NCBI RefSeq assembly: GCF_004357905.1
Contig: NZ_SMTT01000002.1
Location: 180,999-244,998, forward strand
Direction of reading: 5' to 3'
DNA from: Campylobacter lari
GTDB taxonomy: Bacteria > Campylobacterota > Campylobacteria > Campylobacterales > Campylobacteraceae
Length of the DNA: 64,000 nt
In this document: positions 47,000 to 55,587 of the stretch, in pieces
Layout: every line of letters begins with the position of its first letter
How positions within the stretch are numbered: position 1 is the stretch's first letter
Position numbers and translations under genes: made by a program
Notes under the pieces: generated by a model
The model's input: only the letters and a program-made list of their open reading frames with translations
Databases searched by the model: none
What the model was told of the DNA's origin: nothing

Positions 47000-47836
47000 A
47001 TGAAAAAAAGTATTTTAACTTTGGCCTTATTTGCATTTTGCAGTGCAAATGCTTTAGAGGTTCAAGAATTTAAAGGTTTTGCACATCCTGAAAGTGTATA
47101 TGTAGATAAAAATGCAGTTTATGTATCTAATGTAGGAAAAGAGCTAACTCCATTAAATAAAGACAATGATGGTTTTATTTCAAAATTAGATAAAGATGGA
47201 AAAATTTTGGAATTAGAATTTATAAAAGGTCTTAATGCTCCAAAAGGTATGTCTAAAATAGGTGATGTTTTATATGTGGTTGATATTGATATTTTATATG
47301 GCTTTGATATAAAAAATAAAAAAGAAATTTTCAAACTTCCTATAAAAAATGCGGTATTTTTAAATGATATTGCTGTGTTAAATAATGACACATTATTAGT
47401 TAGTGACACAGGTACAGGATATATCCACAAAGTATTTTTAAAGGATAAAAAATATGAAAACTTTATCCATTTAGATTCAAAATATGGTGGCCCAAATGGA
47501 TTGTTAATAGATAAAAATACTTTATTTGTAGCAGGTTATGATCCAAGTGATAAAGCAGGCGGGAAAATCATTAGTATTGATTTAAATTCAAAGAAAATTC
47601 AAGAATTAAGCAAAAAAATAGAACAATTTGATGGCATTGTGTATGATAAAAATAAAAATCTTTTAGTGTCAAGTTGGGGTAAAAATCTTCAAGGATATAT
47701 TTATACTCTAAAAGATAATAAAGAAATAAAACTTGATTTGGCTTCTATAAAAGGTCCTGCAGATATGTTTTTTGATGGTGAGTATTTATGGGTGCCAAAA
47801 ATGGCAGAAAATACTTTAATTAAAGTAAAAATATAA
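47000..47836 (+). CDS. secreted SMP-30/gluconolactonase-like beta-propeller protein
   Basis: The 278-residue product begins with a signal peptide (MKKSILTLALFAFCSANA) and is made of repeated strands typical of a six-bladed propeller (FAHPESVYVDKNAVYVSNVG, GGPNGLLIDKNTLFVAGYD, KGPADMFFDGEYLWVPKM). Propellers of this group bind a divalent metal and may hydrolyse lactones, but the active residues cannot be assigned. It is next to, and perhaps controlled by, the AraC-type gene. A terminator follows. Confidence 0.72.
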   Translation: MKKSILTLALFAFCSANALEVQEFKGFAHPESVYVDKNAVYVSNVGKELTPLNKDNDGFISKLDKDGKILELEFIKGLNAPKGMSKIGDVLYVVDIDILYGFDIKNKKEIFKLPIKNAVFLNDIAVLNNDTLLVSDTGTGYIHKVFLKDKKYENFIHLDSKYGGPNGLLIDKNTLFVAGYDPSDKAGGKIISIDLNSKKIQELSKKIEQFDGIVYDKNKNLLVSSWGKNLQGYIYTLKDNKEIKLDLASIKGPADMFFDGEYLWVPKMAENTLIKVKI

Positions 47837-47838
47837 AA

Positions 47839-47864
47839 ACTTTTAAGCCTTTGGGCTTAAAAGT
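47839..47864. terminator. bidirectional terminator between the propeller gene and the zinc-finger gene
   Basis: An 11-bp stem (47839-47849 with 47854-47864) and TTTG loop lie between convergent genes and overlap the stop of the minus-strand gene. Confidence 0.75.
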
Positions 47865-48111
47865 CAAATAATTCCCCAAGCCAACTTTCTTTTTTCTTGT
47901 ATTTATAGCCGTTATTATGATGGTAGTTTGCTTGTTGGTTATAATTTTGTTGTTGAGGTTGTTGCGTACTTTGAGAAGAATTTCTTTCTATGATTTTATC
48001 AAGCTCACCACGATCAAGCCAAACACCACGGCATTTTGGACAATAATCAATTTCAACTCCATTTCTTTCGCTCATCAATAAGTCAGTATTTACACAAACT
48101 GGACAAGTCAT
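47857..48111 (-). CDS. TFIIB-type zinc-ribbon protein
   Basis: The 84-residue protein has two zinc-binding pairs, CPVC at residue 3 and CPKC near residue 24, then the conserved GVWLDRGELDKII that characterises the zf-TFIIB domain. A Gln/Asn/His-rich linker (residues ~45-70) ends in a KKKESWLGELFDF tail. Function unknown. It lies 49 bases downstream of ung. Confidence 0.82.
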   Translation of the reverse strand: MTCPVCVNTDLLMSERNGVEIDYCPKCRGVWLDRGELDKIIERNSSQSTQQPQQQNYNQQANYHHNNGYKYKKKESWLGELFDF

Positions 48112-48160
48112 TGTATTCCTTTTTTTGAAAATTTTTGAAAGTATATAAGTTTTAAGTAAA

Positions 48161-48850
48161 TTAAGGGTTTAAATTCCAATCAATAAGACTTTTACCAAGT
48201 TTTGATAAAATTTCATTACTTTTTGAAAAATGCTTGCAACCTAAAAAAGCATTTCTCGCTAAAGGCGAAGGATGTGCTGCTTCTAGGATAAAGTGTTTTT
48301 GAGGGTTGATTAAATTTTTTTTATTTTTAGCATAATTTCCCCAAAGTAAAAATATCAATCCTTCTTTTTCATTGCTAAGTTTTGATATAACCGCATCGGT
48401 AAATTTTTGCCAACCAAAATGTGCATGTGAGGCAGGTTTATTTGCTTCTACACTTAAAATAGAATTTAAAAGTAAAATTCCTTGTTTAGCCCATTTACTT
48501 AAATCACCATGTTTTGCTATAGGAATGTTTAAATCATCTTGCAATTCTTTATAGATATTAAGCAAAGATGGGGGAATTTTAACACCCATTGGCACGCTAA
48601 AGCTCAAACCCATGGCTTGATGAGGGTTGTGGTAAGGATCTTGTCCTAAAAGTATGATTTTTAAATTTTGTAAAGGGGTTAGATTAAAAGCATTAAAGAT
48701 TAAATTCGCGGGTGGATATATAGTTTTTCTTTCATTTAAAGCATTGATATAATGAGTTTTTATTTCTAAAAAATAAGGTTTTAAAAACTCTTCTTTTAAA
48801 AATTCTTTCCAAGCGTTATCTATTTTAATTTTTTCTAAGCAAATTTCCAT
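48161..48850 (-). CDS. ung: uracil-DNA glycosylase
   Basis: It removes uracil from DNA. I choose the ATG at 48850 (MEICLEKIK), preceded by AGGGATAAAA. A GTG at 48865 is an alternative. The 230-residue product carries the catalytic water-activating motif LLGQDPYHNPHQAMGLSFSV, LLLNSILSVEANKPASH and the DNA-probing AAHPSPLA loop. It lies eight bases behind the histidine kinase gene and may be cotranscribed with it. Confidence 0.96.
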   Translation of the reverse strand: MEICLEKIKIDNAWKEFLKEEFLKPYFLEIKTHYINALNERKTIYPPANLIFNAFNLTPLQNLKIILLGQDPYHNPHQAMGLSFSVPMGVKIPPSLLNIYKELQDDLNIPIAKHGDLSKWAKQGILLLNSILSVEANKPASHAHFGWQKFTDAVISKLSNEKEGLIFLLWGNYAKNKKNLINPQKHFILEAAHPSPLARNAFLGCKHFSKSNEILSKLGKSLIDWNLNP

Positions 48851-48858
48851 TTTTATCC

Positions 48859-50166
48859 CTACCAAGAAAGTATAAATTCACTTCCTTTATCTTTTTTACT
48901 CAAAACTTTTATGTTGATATTGTTTTTATCGGCTATTTGTTTGACTAAATTTAAGCCTATGCCAAAACCACCTTGGTCTTGATTAAAGCGTTTGTAGCGT
49001 GTAAAAATTTGAGTAATTTCTTTAGTGCTCATACCTTGACCTTCATCTTTAATACTAAGTGTTTTTTCTTTTAAACAAATAAAGATTTTTTTATTAGTAT
49101 TGGTGTATTTTATGGCATTGCTTAAAAGATTGTCAAGTAAAATTTGCATTTCTTCTTTATTTGCATAGAAATTTTGCTCTAAAAGCTCTTTTTCAATGAT
49201 GAGATTTTTTTGAGAGATTAAAGTGTCAAAATATTCTAATCTTTGTTCTAAAAGCTCTTTTAAATTTATATCTTCTTTTGTATTTTCTTTTTGTAAGAAA
49301 AAATTTAAGGCTATGAGGTTTTGATAGATATGATTTAAATTTTTACTTGCTAGTTTGATATGATTTAGTTTTTTAGTGTTATTTGGATTTAAATTTGTAT
49401 CATCAAATTTTTTAATACTAGCTAAAATCACGCTCAAAGGCGTGTTAATTTCATGTGTGGTATCTTTAATAAAATCATTGAGTGTTTTAAATTGTTCTTT
49501 GATATTTTTAAAAACAAGCAAGATGAGTATATAAGCAATTATAGCAAGTAGTAAAATACATATAAGTGTATAAAAAATAGTTTTTAATTTTAGTTTCCAA
49601 AGTTCATTAGCATAATCGTTAATATCTAAATTATTGTAGTTATCTTTGCGGTATTGTTCTTTTTTAAAGCCAAGATCTTCCGTTTCTATAATGATATGGA
49701 TATTTTTATGTCTCAAAAAATGAGAATGGTGTTTTGGCTTTCTTAAATTACTCGTATCTATATAAGTATTAAGATTTCTAATCCTTGAAAAATCTATGAA
49801 TAATCTTTTGTTTTCGTTGTAAATAAAGTTGTTTTCTTTAAGCTGTGTTAATATTTTTAAAGCATCAAAAGTTAAATTACTAAAAATGATTTGATTGTTT
49901 GCAACAATAGCAAATTGAGTATTTATTTTTTTAGAAATATAAGAAAAATCATCTTCGTTTAATAAATTTTTATCGTGTCTTGCTTCAATGATATTTTGTA
50001 AAATATAATTATAGTGAGTGTATGAGTGTGTGATTTGATTTAATCGTATATAATTTGCTTCTTTTTGATAAAAAGTAATAAAAAAAATCGTTAAAAATAT
50101 GCCACTTGTGATGATATAAAGGGCTAGAATTTTAAAAATGGTATTATTAAAGTTTTCACTTTTCAT
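48859..50166 (-). CDS. sensor histidine kinase
   Basis: The 435-residue membrane sensor has helix 1 at residues ~10-31, a periplasmic domain of ~165 residues, helix 2 at ~197-219 and a cytoplasmic kinase. His238 in DTTHEINTPLS is the likely phosphorylation site. The ATP-binding lobe has LLDNLLSNAIKYTNTN, IKDEGQGMS and GFGIGLNLVKQIA. It overlaps the response regulator by 11 bases. The signal is unknown. The His-rich periplasmic gene upstream hints at metal or envelope stress. Confidence 0.9.
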   Translation of the reverse strand: MKSENFNNTIFKILALYIITSGIFLTIFFITFYQKEANYIRLNQITHSYTHYNYILQNIIEARHDKNLLNEDDFSYISKKINTQFAIVANNQIIFSNLTFDALKILTQLKENNFIYNENKRLFIDFSRIRNLNTYIDTSNLRKPKHHSHFLRHKNIHIIIETEDLGFKKEQYRKDNYNNLDINDYANELWKLKLKTIFYTLICILLLAIIAYILILLVFKNIKEQFKTLNDFIKDTTHEINTPLSVILASIKKFDDTNLNPNNTKKLNHIKLASKNLNHIYQNLIALNFFLQKENTKEDINLKELLEQRLEYFDTLISQKNLIIEKELLEQNFYANKEEMQILLDNLLSNAIKYTNTNKKIFICLKEKTLSIKDEGQGMSTKEITQIFTRYKRFNQDQGGFGIGLNLVKQIADKNNINIKVLSKKDKGSEFILSW

Positions 50167-50842
50167 TTTCTAGCCTAATGGCATAGCCTATATTTCTTTG
50201 ATTGATGATAAGGTCTTTACCAAGAATTTTTCTTAAATTTTTGATATACACTCTAAGGCTCATAATCACAGGCTCTTCATCTAAACTCCAAATTTCGTCA
50301 AAAATAGTTTCTATATTTACAAAATGAGGGCGTTTTTTTAAAAGTAAAGCTAGGAGTTCTTTTTCTTTATTAGTTAGGTTGATAATTTCTTTATTTTGAT
50401 AAAGGGTTTTATTGATAGGATCAAAAGAAATATTTTTTGAAGAGCTAAGTAAGATTAAGTCTTCTTTTTGATGACTAAAATTTCTTTTAATGATATTTTT
50501 TACACGGATAATTAACTCATCAACATCAAAAGGCTTTTTAATATAATCATCACAACCTGATAAAAATCCTTGTTTTACATCATCAAGCATGGATAAAGAA
50601 GTTAAAAATATAGCAGGAGTGTTTTTAGCACTTTCTCTTAATTCCTTTAATACTTCAAAACCATTGCCTTTTGGAACTTTAACATCAAAAATCCAAAGAT
50701 CAAAATTTTCTTCATAAGCTTTTTCTAATGCCTCTTGTGCATCATATACACAAGAGACTTTAAAACCTTCATCGCTTAAGGCTTCATTGATGATTTCATT
50801 TAAGCTTAAATCATCTTCTAAGAGTAGAATTTTTGCTGCCAT
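50156..50842 (-). CDS. OmpR-family response regulator
   Basis: The 228-residue regulator has a receiver domain (acidic pocket LEDD near residue 10, phospho-acceptor Asp53 in WIFDVKVP, KKPFD lysine near residue 103). A winged-helix DNA-binding domain follows (residues ~130-228; NLTNKEKELLALLLKK, MSLRVYIKNLRKIL, NQRNIGYAIR). It starts one base after the His-rich protein gene and overlaps its kinase. Confidence 0.92.
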   Translation of the reverse strand: MAAKILLLEDDLSLNEIINEALSDEGFKVSCVYDAQEALEKAYEENFDLWIFDVKVPKGNGFEVLKELRESAKNTPAIFLTSLSMLDDVKQGFLSGCDDYIKKPFDVDELIIRVKNIIKRNFSHQKEDLILLSSSKNISFDPINKTLYQNKEIINLTNKEKELLALLLKKRPHFVNIETIFDEIWSLDEEPVIMSLRVYIKNLRKILGKDLIINQRNIGYAIRLENEK

Positions 50843-50843
50843 T

Positions 50844-51269
50844 TTATCTCATTGAGCAATTTCCATGATTTGCACCATGCCCTTGATGATTCATTTTATG
50901 GGTTTTGTGTTCATTTTTGTTATAATGATGTAAATTTAAATCTCGTATTTCTTTGCCACTCATTTCATCGGTTAGTTTTTGCATATCTTCTTGAACGATA
51001 GCCTTTCTTTGACTTCTTTCTTGAGGAGAAAGTTTAGAGATGTTTTCGCGTAAGTTACTTTTAAATTGTTGATGAAAAACTTTTGCGTCTTTGTATTTCA
51101 TCTCATTCATTCTCTTTTTCATTTCTATAATTAAGTCAGCTTGATCTTGTGCTTTTACGCTTTTTGCAAGATTTAAAATTTCATCATTGCTTTTTTTGGA
51201 AAAATCAGCACTAAATGCTAAAGAGGCTGCTAAAGAACCCATAATAAATAAACCTATAATTTTTTTCAT
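50844..51269 (-). CDS. periplasmic DUF1104-like protein with a His-rich metal-binding tail
   Basis: The 141-residue product has a signal peptide (MKKIIGLFIMGSLAASLAFS), then an all-helical domain with repeated KKxxDE/ILNLAK elements like DUF1104 proteins of Campylobacter/Helicobacter. LSPQERSQRKAIVQEDMQK recalls the LTxxQ repeat of the CpxP/Spy envelope-stress family. The last 30 residues contain eight histidines plus Met and Cys (HHYNKNEHKTHKMNH, GHGANHGNC), suggesting metal binding. It is first in the operon with the two-component genes. Confidence 0.68.
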   Translation of the reverse strand: MKKIIGLFIMGSLAASLAFSADFSKKSNDEILNLAKSVKAQDQADLIIEMKKRMNEMKYKDAKVFHQQFKSNLRENISKLSPQERSQRKAIVQEDMQKLTDEMSGKEIRDLNLHHYNKNEHKTHKMNHQGHGANHGNCSMR

Positions 51270-51331
51270 TTTTTCTCCTTTAAATTAATGATGAGAAATT
51301 ATAAAAACCCAAGATAAAGCCAAAATAAAAT

Positions 51332-52084
51332 TTATTGACAAACAAAAAGCACATTAGCTTTTAAGCTTTGCTTTTCATTTTTAATAACAGGAAGCACTAC
51401 ACTATCTGCACTAGCTGCTAAACTTGGAGAATTGTATTTGATATTACAACTATCAAAATGAACATTTTTTACTATGCAAGTTTTTGTTAAAGTTTTAGAA
51501 TAATATTGAGCTTTTTCAAAAGCTTTTTTAAACGCAAGATCGTATAAATCTTCTTTGTTTGCTTCTAATGTTGCTTCGTCAAATCCTGCTTGCAAGGCTT
51601 TAGTATTAAAAGAAATTAAAGTATTAGTATTGCTGATATTTTCTATATCTTTTATAAGATTTTCATAGTCTTTATTTTTATTTTGTGGGATTTGACAAGT
51701 GAAATTAGAATACAATCTATACCCATTAAGTGTTTTTACTCCTTGATAATAATTATAACTTGGCTCTAAAGTATAACTTCCACCTTTACAATAGTCTTCT
51801 TTGGCAATACGATCTGAAATTTCTTTGAAAGTTTTAGCAATATGATTTTTTTCATCACTAGAGATGATAGTTTTTTTACTAAGTTCTTCGCTCGCACTAA
51901 AATTTAAAACAGCATTAAAAACATTTGGCATGATTTCATTTGATACTTCTATATTTCTTGAAAATTCTACATTTTGTTTATTATGATTTTTTAAACCTAA
52001 AAATTCAGTATTAAAAACTACTCCTAGTACAAACAATACCAAACAAAGTAATCCTAATCCTAAACCTTTTAAAAAACTTTTCAT
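51332..52084 (-). CDS. SIMPL/DUF541-domain periplasmic protein
   Basis: The 250-residue protein has one N-terminal membrane helix (GLGLGLLCLVLFVLGVVF) and a periplasmic SIMPL domain (RNIEVSNEIMPNVFNAVLNFSA, AFKKAFEKAQYYSKTL). Four Cys residues are scattered through the domain. The family is linked to envelope stress, but no mechanism is known. It lies 62 bases upstream of the His-rich gene on the same strand. Confidence 0.78.
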   Translation of the reverse strand: MKSFLKGLGLGLLCLVLFVLGVVFNTEFLGLKNHNKQNVEFSRNIEVSNEIMPNVFNAVLNFSASEELSKKTIISSDEKNHIAKTFKEISDRIAKEDYCKGGSYTLEPSYNYYQGVKTLNGYRLYSNFTCQIPQNKNKDYENLIKDIENISNTNTLISFNTKALQAGFDEATLEANKEDLYDLAFKKAFEKAQYYSKTLTKTCIVKNVHFDSCNIKYNSPSLAASADSVVLPVIKNEKQSLKANVLFVCQ

Positions 52085-52144
52085 TTTTACTCCTTTTTAA
52101 AAATATTTTTTTAATTTTAACATAAAGCTTTTAAGAATAGATTG

Positions 52145-52150
52145 TATAAT
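52145..52150 (+). promoter_or_regulatory. extended -10 promoter element for mutY
   Basis: GTATAAT followed by TTTTT lies 24 bases before the mutY ATG, in the divergent gap with the SIMPL gene. Confidence 0.6.
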
Positions 52151-52173
52151 TTTTAAAAACAAAGAAAGTTTTA

Positions 52174-53202
52174 ATGCGAAAAATTCATGAAAGTATTTTA
52201 AAATGGTATAACGAGAATGGTAGAAAAAACCTTCCTTGGCGTATTTTGCATAAAGAATATAGAAAATATGGTAGCGAGGATGATTTAAAAAAGCTAAAAA
52301 ATATTGACAATGCTTATGCTGTTTATATTAGCGAGATTATGTTACAACAAACTCAAGTAAAGAGTGTTTTGCAAAATTATTATTTTCAGTTTTTAGCTAA
52401 ATTTCCTTCTTTAGAAGCGCTTTCTATGGCAAGCGAAGATGAGGTTTTAAAAGCTTGGCAAGGACTTGGGTATTATACTAGAGCTAGGAATATACATAAA
52501 TGTGCAAAAATTTGTGTGCAAGAATTTAATGCAAAATTACCATTTGACATTAAAGAGCTTCAAAAACTTCCTGGTATTGGAGAATATACAGCTGGTGCTA
52601 TAGCTTGTTTTGGTTTTTTACAAGCTAAAGCTTTTGTGGATGCAAATATTAAAAGAGTTTTGAGTAGATTTTATAGTTTGCAAAATCCAAACTCTAAACT
52701 TTTAACGCAAAAAGCAAAAGAGTTTTTAAACTATGATAATGCATTTGATCATAATCAAGCTTTGTTGGATATAGGGGCTTTGATTTGTTTACCTAAAAAT
52801 GCAAAATGCAAGCTTTGCCCCATAGAGAGTTTTTGTAGTGGAAAAAATGAATATGAAAAATTTCATGTATCTAAAAAAACTCAATATGAAAATATTATTT
52901 TAAATATACTCATAGTGCAAAAAAATGAGCAGTTTTTGCTTATCAAAAGCAAAGAAAAGCTATATTTTAATATGTATAATTTTTTAGAATACAATAAAGA
53001 AAAAAATGCAAAATTCATAGGTGAATTTAAACACTCTTACACCAAATATAAAATTAATGCCAAGGTGTATTTTTTAAAAGATGATGATTTTGAAGATTTA
53101 AAAGCAAAAGCATTTTCTTATAAAGAATTGGAACATATTGCACTTTCAAAACTTACCCTAAAGGCGTTTGAGCTTTTTAAAAAGAGTGATTATGCATTTT
53201 GA
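52174..53202 (+). CDS. mutY: A/G-specific adenine glycosylase
   Basis: MutY removes adenine mispaired with 8-oxoguanine. The 342-residue product has the helix-hairpin-helix LQKLPGIGEYTAGAIACFGF, the catalytic Asp in AFVDANIKRVLSR and the 4Fe-4S ligands ending in CKLCPIESFC. The C-terminal NUDIX-like recognition domain (from ~residue 235) is short. The C terminus overlaps the radical SAM gene by 11 bases. Confidence 0.95.
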   Translation: MRKIHESILKWYNENGRKNLPWRILHKEYRKYGSEDDLKKLKNIDNAYAVYISEIMLQQTQVKSVLQNYYFQFLAKFPSLEALSMASEDEVLKAWQGLGYYTRARNIHKCAKICVQEFNAKLPFDIKELQKLPGIGEYTAGAIACFGFLQAKAFVDANIKRVLSRFYSLQNPNSKLLTQKAKEFLNYDNAFDHNQALLDIGALICLPKNAKCKLCPIESFCSGKNEYEKFHVSKKTQYENIILNILIVQKNEQFLLIKSKEKLYFNMYNFLEYNKEKNAKFIGEFKHSYTKYKINAKVYFLKDDDFEDLKAKAFSYKELEHIALSKLTLKAFELFKKSDYAF

Positions 53203-54043
53203 GAAAATTTATATAGAATTAAGTGATATTTGTGGATTAAAATGTGATTTTTGTCCTAGCCAAAAAGCGCAAAGAAAACAAATGAGCCTTGAAAATTTTG
53301 AAAAAATTTGCAAAAGTGTGCATAGTCATGCCAAGCTTTTTACTTTTCATGTGCTTGGAGATCCTTTAAGGGTTTTAAATTTAAAAGAGTATCTAAAAAT
53401 AGCTTTTAAATTTAATATGCAAATAGAACTTACTACAAGTGGGTTTTATTTTGATGATGAGAAAATAAAACTTGTTTTAGATTCTAAAAACATACGACAA
53501 ATCAATATTTCTTTGGGTGCTTTTTTATCTCAAAGTAGAATGAGTTTAAAAGAATACTTTGAGCCTGTTTTAAAACTTATTTTTTTGCACTTGGAAAATA
53601 AAAACAATTCTTTTATCAATTTAAGACTTTGGAATTTAGATAAAAATTTCAACCCACCTTTAGAAAATGAGAAAATTTATGATTTTTTAGAGCAAAATTT
53701 TAAAGTAAAAATTCAAAAGCAAAAAGCTAAAAATCGCCTAGAAAGGCATGTTATATTACACCAAGCTAGGCTTTTTAAATGGCCTTCTTTGAAAGATGGG
53801 GTTATTAGGGAGAATGGGTGTTGTCATGCTTTAAATGGACAAATTGCTATTTTAAGCGATGGAACTTTAGTGCCTTGTTGTTTGGATACTAAAGGGGATA
53901 TAAAACTTGGAAATTGTTTTGAAAAAGATTTTAGCGAGCTTTTAAATTCGTCTTTATATATAGAATTAAAAGAAGGCTTCAAGCAAGGAATTTTAAAAGC
54001 GGATCTTTGCAAAAGGTGTGAGTTTTTGCAATTTAAAAACTGA
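53192..54043 (+). CDS. radical SAM protein with SPASM-like C-terminal cysteines
   Basis: The ATG at 53192 (MHFEKIYIELSD) gives 283 residues. An upstream frame to 53168 re-reads mutY. The radical SAM cluster motif CGLKCDFC lies near residues 12-19. C-terminal Cys pairs (ENGCCHAL, LVPCCLD, DLCKRC) suggest auxiliary Fe-S clusters. The substrate is unknown. It could modify a peptide, or act like the tRNA- or cofactor-type enzymes. Its last 11 bases overlap a convergent methyltransferase gene. Confidence 0.78.
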   Translation: MHFEKIYIELSDICGLKCDFCPSQKAQRKQMSLENFEKICKSVHSHAKLFTFHVLGDPLRVLNLKEYLKIAFKFNMQIELTTSGFYFDDEKIKLVLDSKNIRQINISLGAFLSQSRMSLKEYFEPVLKLIFLHLENKNNSFINLRLWNLDKNFNPPLENEKIYDFLEQNFKVKIQKQKAKNRLERHVILHQARLFKWPSLKDGVIRENGCCHALNGQIAILSDGTLVPCCLDTKGDIKLGNCFEKDFSELLNSSLYIELKEGFKQGILKADLCKRCEFLQFKN

Positions 54044-54710
54044 TTTTCCTTGCTCGGACAATTATGATTTCAGGAAATTCTTCATCTAAAAAAGGTTCTT
54101 CAAAAAATCCATCCATGATAAAACCATTTTTAAAACAAGTGTTGAAAATTTCTTCTAAAGAACGGTGGTAGTAGTGATGTTTTACAGGTTGTTTTTCAAA
54201 TGCATACCCAAGATAATTATGCGGACTAAGATATTTTTTAGTTAATGTTACAAAACAAGGATGTTGAGTAGCAAAAACAAAAATTCCATTTTCTTTTAGT
54301 AGAAAATAAAGACTTTTAAATAAGGGCTGGATATTTTCCATATCCATGATAGCCATATTTGAAACAGCTTTGCTAAAGGTGTGTTTTTTAGCTAAATTTT
54401 GCAAAGTCAATTCATCGTTAGCGTCTATGATTTGAAAGTGAATTTTATGTAGAAAATTTTTCCATCTTTGTTTTGCTAATTTTATCATTTGATCACTATA
54501 ATCAAAAGCATAAACATTTATGTTGTATTTTTTGCACATATAAGCGGAAAAATTTCCATTTCCACAAGCAATATCTAGAATATAATCATCATCTTGTATG
54601 TTTAGCAATTCTTCAACTTTAGGACGCACAACTTTTTTATGAAATTCATTAGAATCATCTCCCATTTGTGTGTCCCAAAATTTTGCATTAATATCCCATG
54701 CTTTTTGCAT
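54033..54710 (-). CDS. class I SAM-dependent methyltransferase
   Basis: The 225-residue protein has the AdoMet-binding motif DYILDIACGNGNFSAYM (residues ~42-58), YAFDYSDQMIKLAKQRW and a PLFKSLYFLLKENGIFVFAT post-motif. The target is unknown; small molecules are typical for this type. It starts one base before the next upstream gene's stop and overlaps the radical SAM gene on the other strand. Confidence 0.8.
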   Translation of the reverse strand: MQKAWDINAKFWDTQMGDDSNEFHKKVVRPKVEELLNIQDDDYILDIACGNGNFSAYMCKKYNINVYAFDYSDQMIKLAKQRWKNFLHKIHFQIIDANDELTLQNLAKKHTFSKAVSNMAIMDMENIQPLFKSLYFLLKENGIFVFATQHPCFVTLTKKYLSPHNYLGYAFEKQPVKHHYYHRSLEEIFNTCFKNGFIMDGFFEEPFLDEEFPEIIIVRARKISF

Positions 54711-54711
54711 T

Positions 54712-55587
54712 TTAAAAACCTAAATTAACTCCACCTTCATTGTTGATTTGATAGTTTGCGTCTAAACCATGTTCTATTTCTTCTTCTTTGTCATTGTCTT
54801 TAGAATGTTTAAAAATATCTTCGGTAATTTTTGTAGCTATACCTCTAAGGGCTTTTTGTTTGCTTGATTTGCTTGTAGAACTCATTTTAAATTCTAAGGT
54901 ATTGGAAGCTTTGATTTGAGTTGTAGCAAATTCTATCAAACGATAATCAATGTTAATATTATAAGTTTGAGTGTTAATTTCATTTTGTGTTTGTGTTATT
55001 TTAGGGTTTAAAATAAGTAAAAAATCAGCCCCTAAAACATTATAAAGCTTAACAAGTTCATCATCGCTTGCATTTTTTATAAGTAAAGATTTTTCTTGAT
55101 TATAAAGATCAAGATTTGCTCTATCTAAAATTCTAAATTTTTTACTTTGGAGCAAAACGCTTAAAAGCTCTTGTTCAAATTTAGCCGAAAGTTCATCTTT
55201 AACTTTATTGATGATAATTAGCGAACTTTTATCTTCAAGATTTTTTTCACTATAAAGTTTTTTGTAAATCACAACTTTTGCATGGAATTCATTTTGATTT
55301 GTTTGAGTTAAAGATTTAATATCATAGCTATTAAAAACTCCATTGCTAACTAAGTCTATTTCTTCATCATAACCTATATTGAAATTTCCATTAAAGCTAA
55401 ATTCGAATTTTTTAAGCTTAACTTGTTTTAAACCCTCCATTTTCCCAAGAGCTTCATTGATAGCATTTTTTATTGCTTCACTTCTTGTATTTCCAAAACC
55501 CTCACCATAACTTTCTTTGTTTAAAGCGCTTTGTGCTTGACAAAAATAAACAAGAGCGAAAAAAAGAATTAGTAGTTTTTTTACCAT
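54712..55587 (-). CDS. periplasmic CsgG/LpoB-neighbourhood protein
   Basis: The 291-residue product has a signal peptide (MVKKLLILFFALVYFCQAQS) and a strand-helix core with SYGEGFGNTRSEAIKNAINEALGKMEG. KKFRILDRANLDLYNQEKSLL and VLGADFLLILNPKI follow; these resemble the CsgG/curli-assembly-like fold of LpoB partners. The C terminus is acidic and Asn-rich. It is the last of three linked genes. Function is inferred from the neighbours only. Confidence 0.6.
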   Translation of the reverse strand: MVKKLLILFFALVYFCQAQSALNKESYGEGFGNTRSEAIKNAINEALGKMEGLKQVKLKKFEFSFNGNFNIGYDEEIDLVSNGVFNSYDIKSLTQTNQNEFHAKVVIYKKLYSEKNLEDKSSLIIINKVKDELSAKFEQELLSVLLQSKKFRILDRANLDLYNQEKSLLIKNASDDELVKLYNVLGADFLLILNPKITQTQNEINTQTYNINIDYRLIEFATTQIKASNTLEFKMSSTSKSSKQKALRGIATKITEDIFKHSKDNDKEEEIEHGLDANYQINNEGGVNLGF

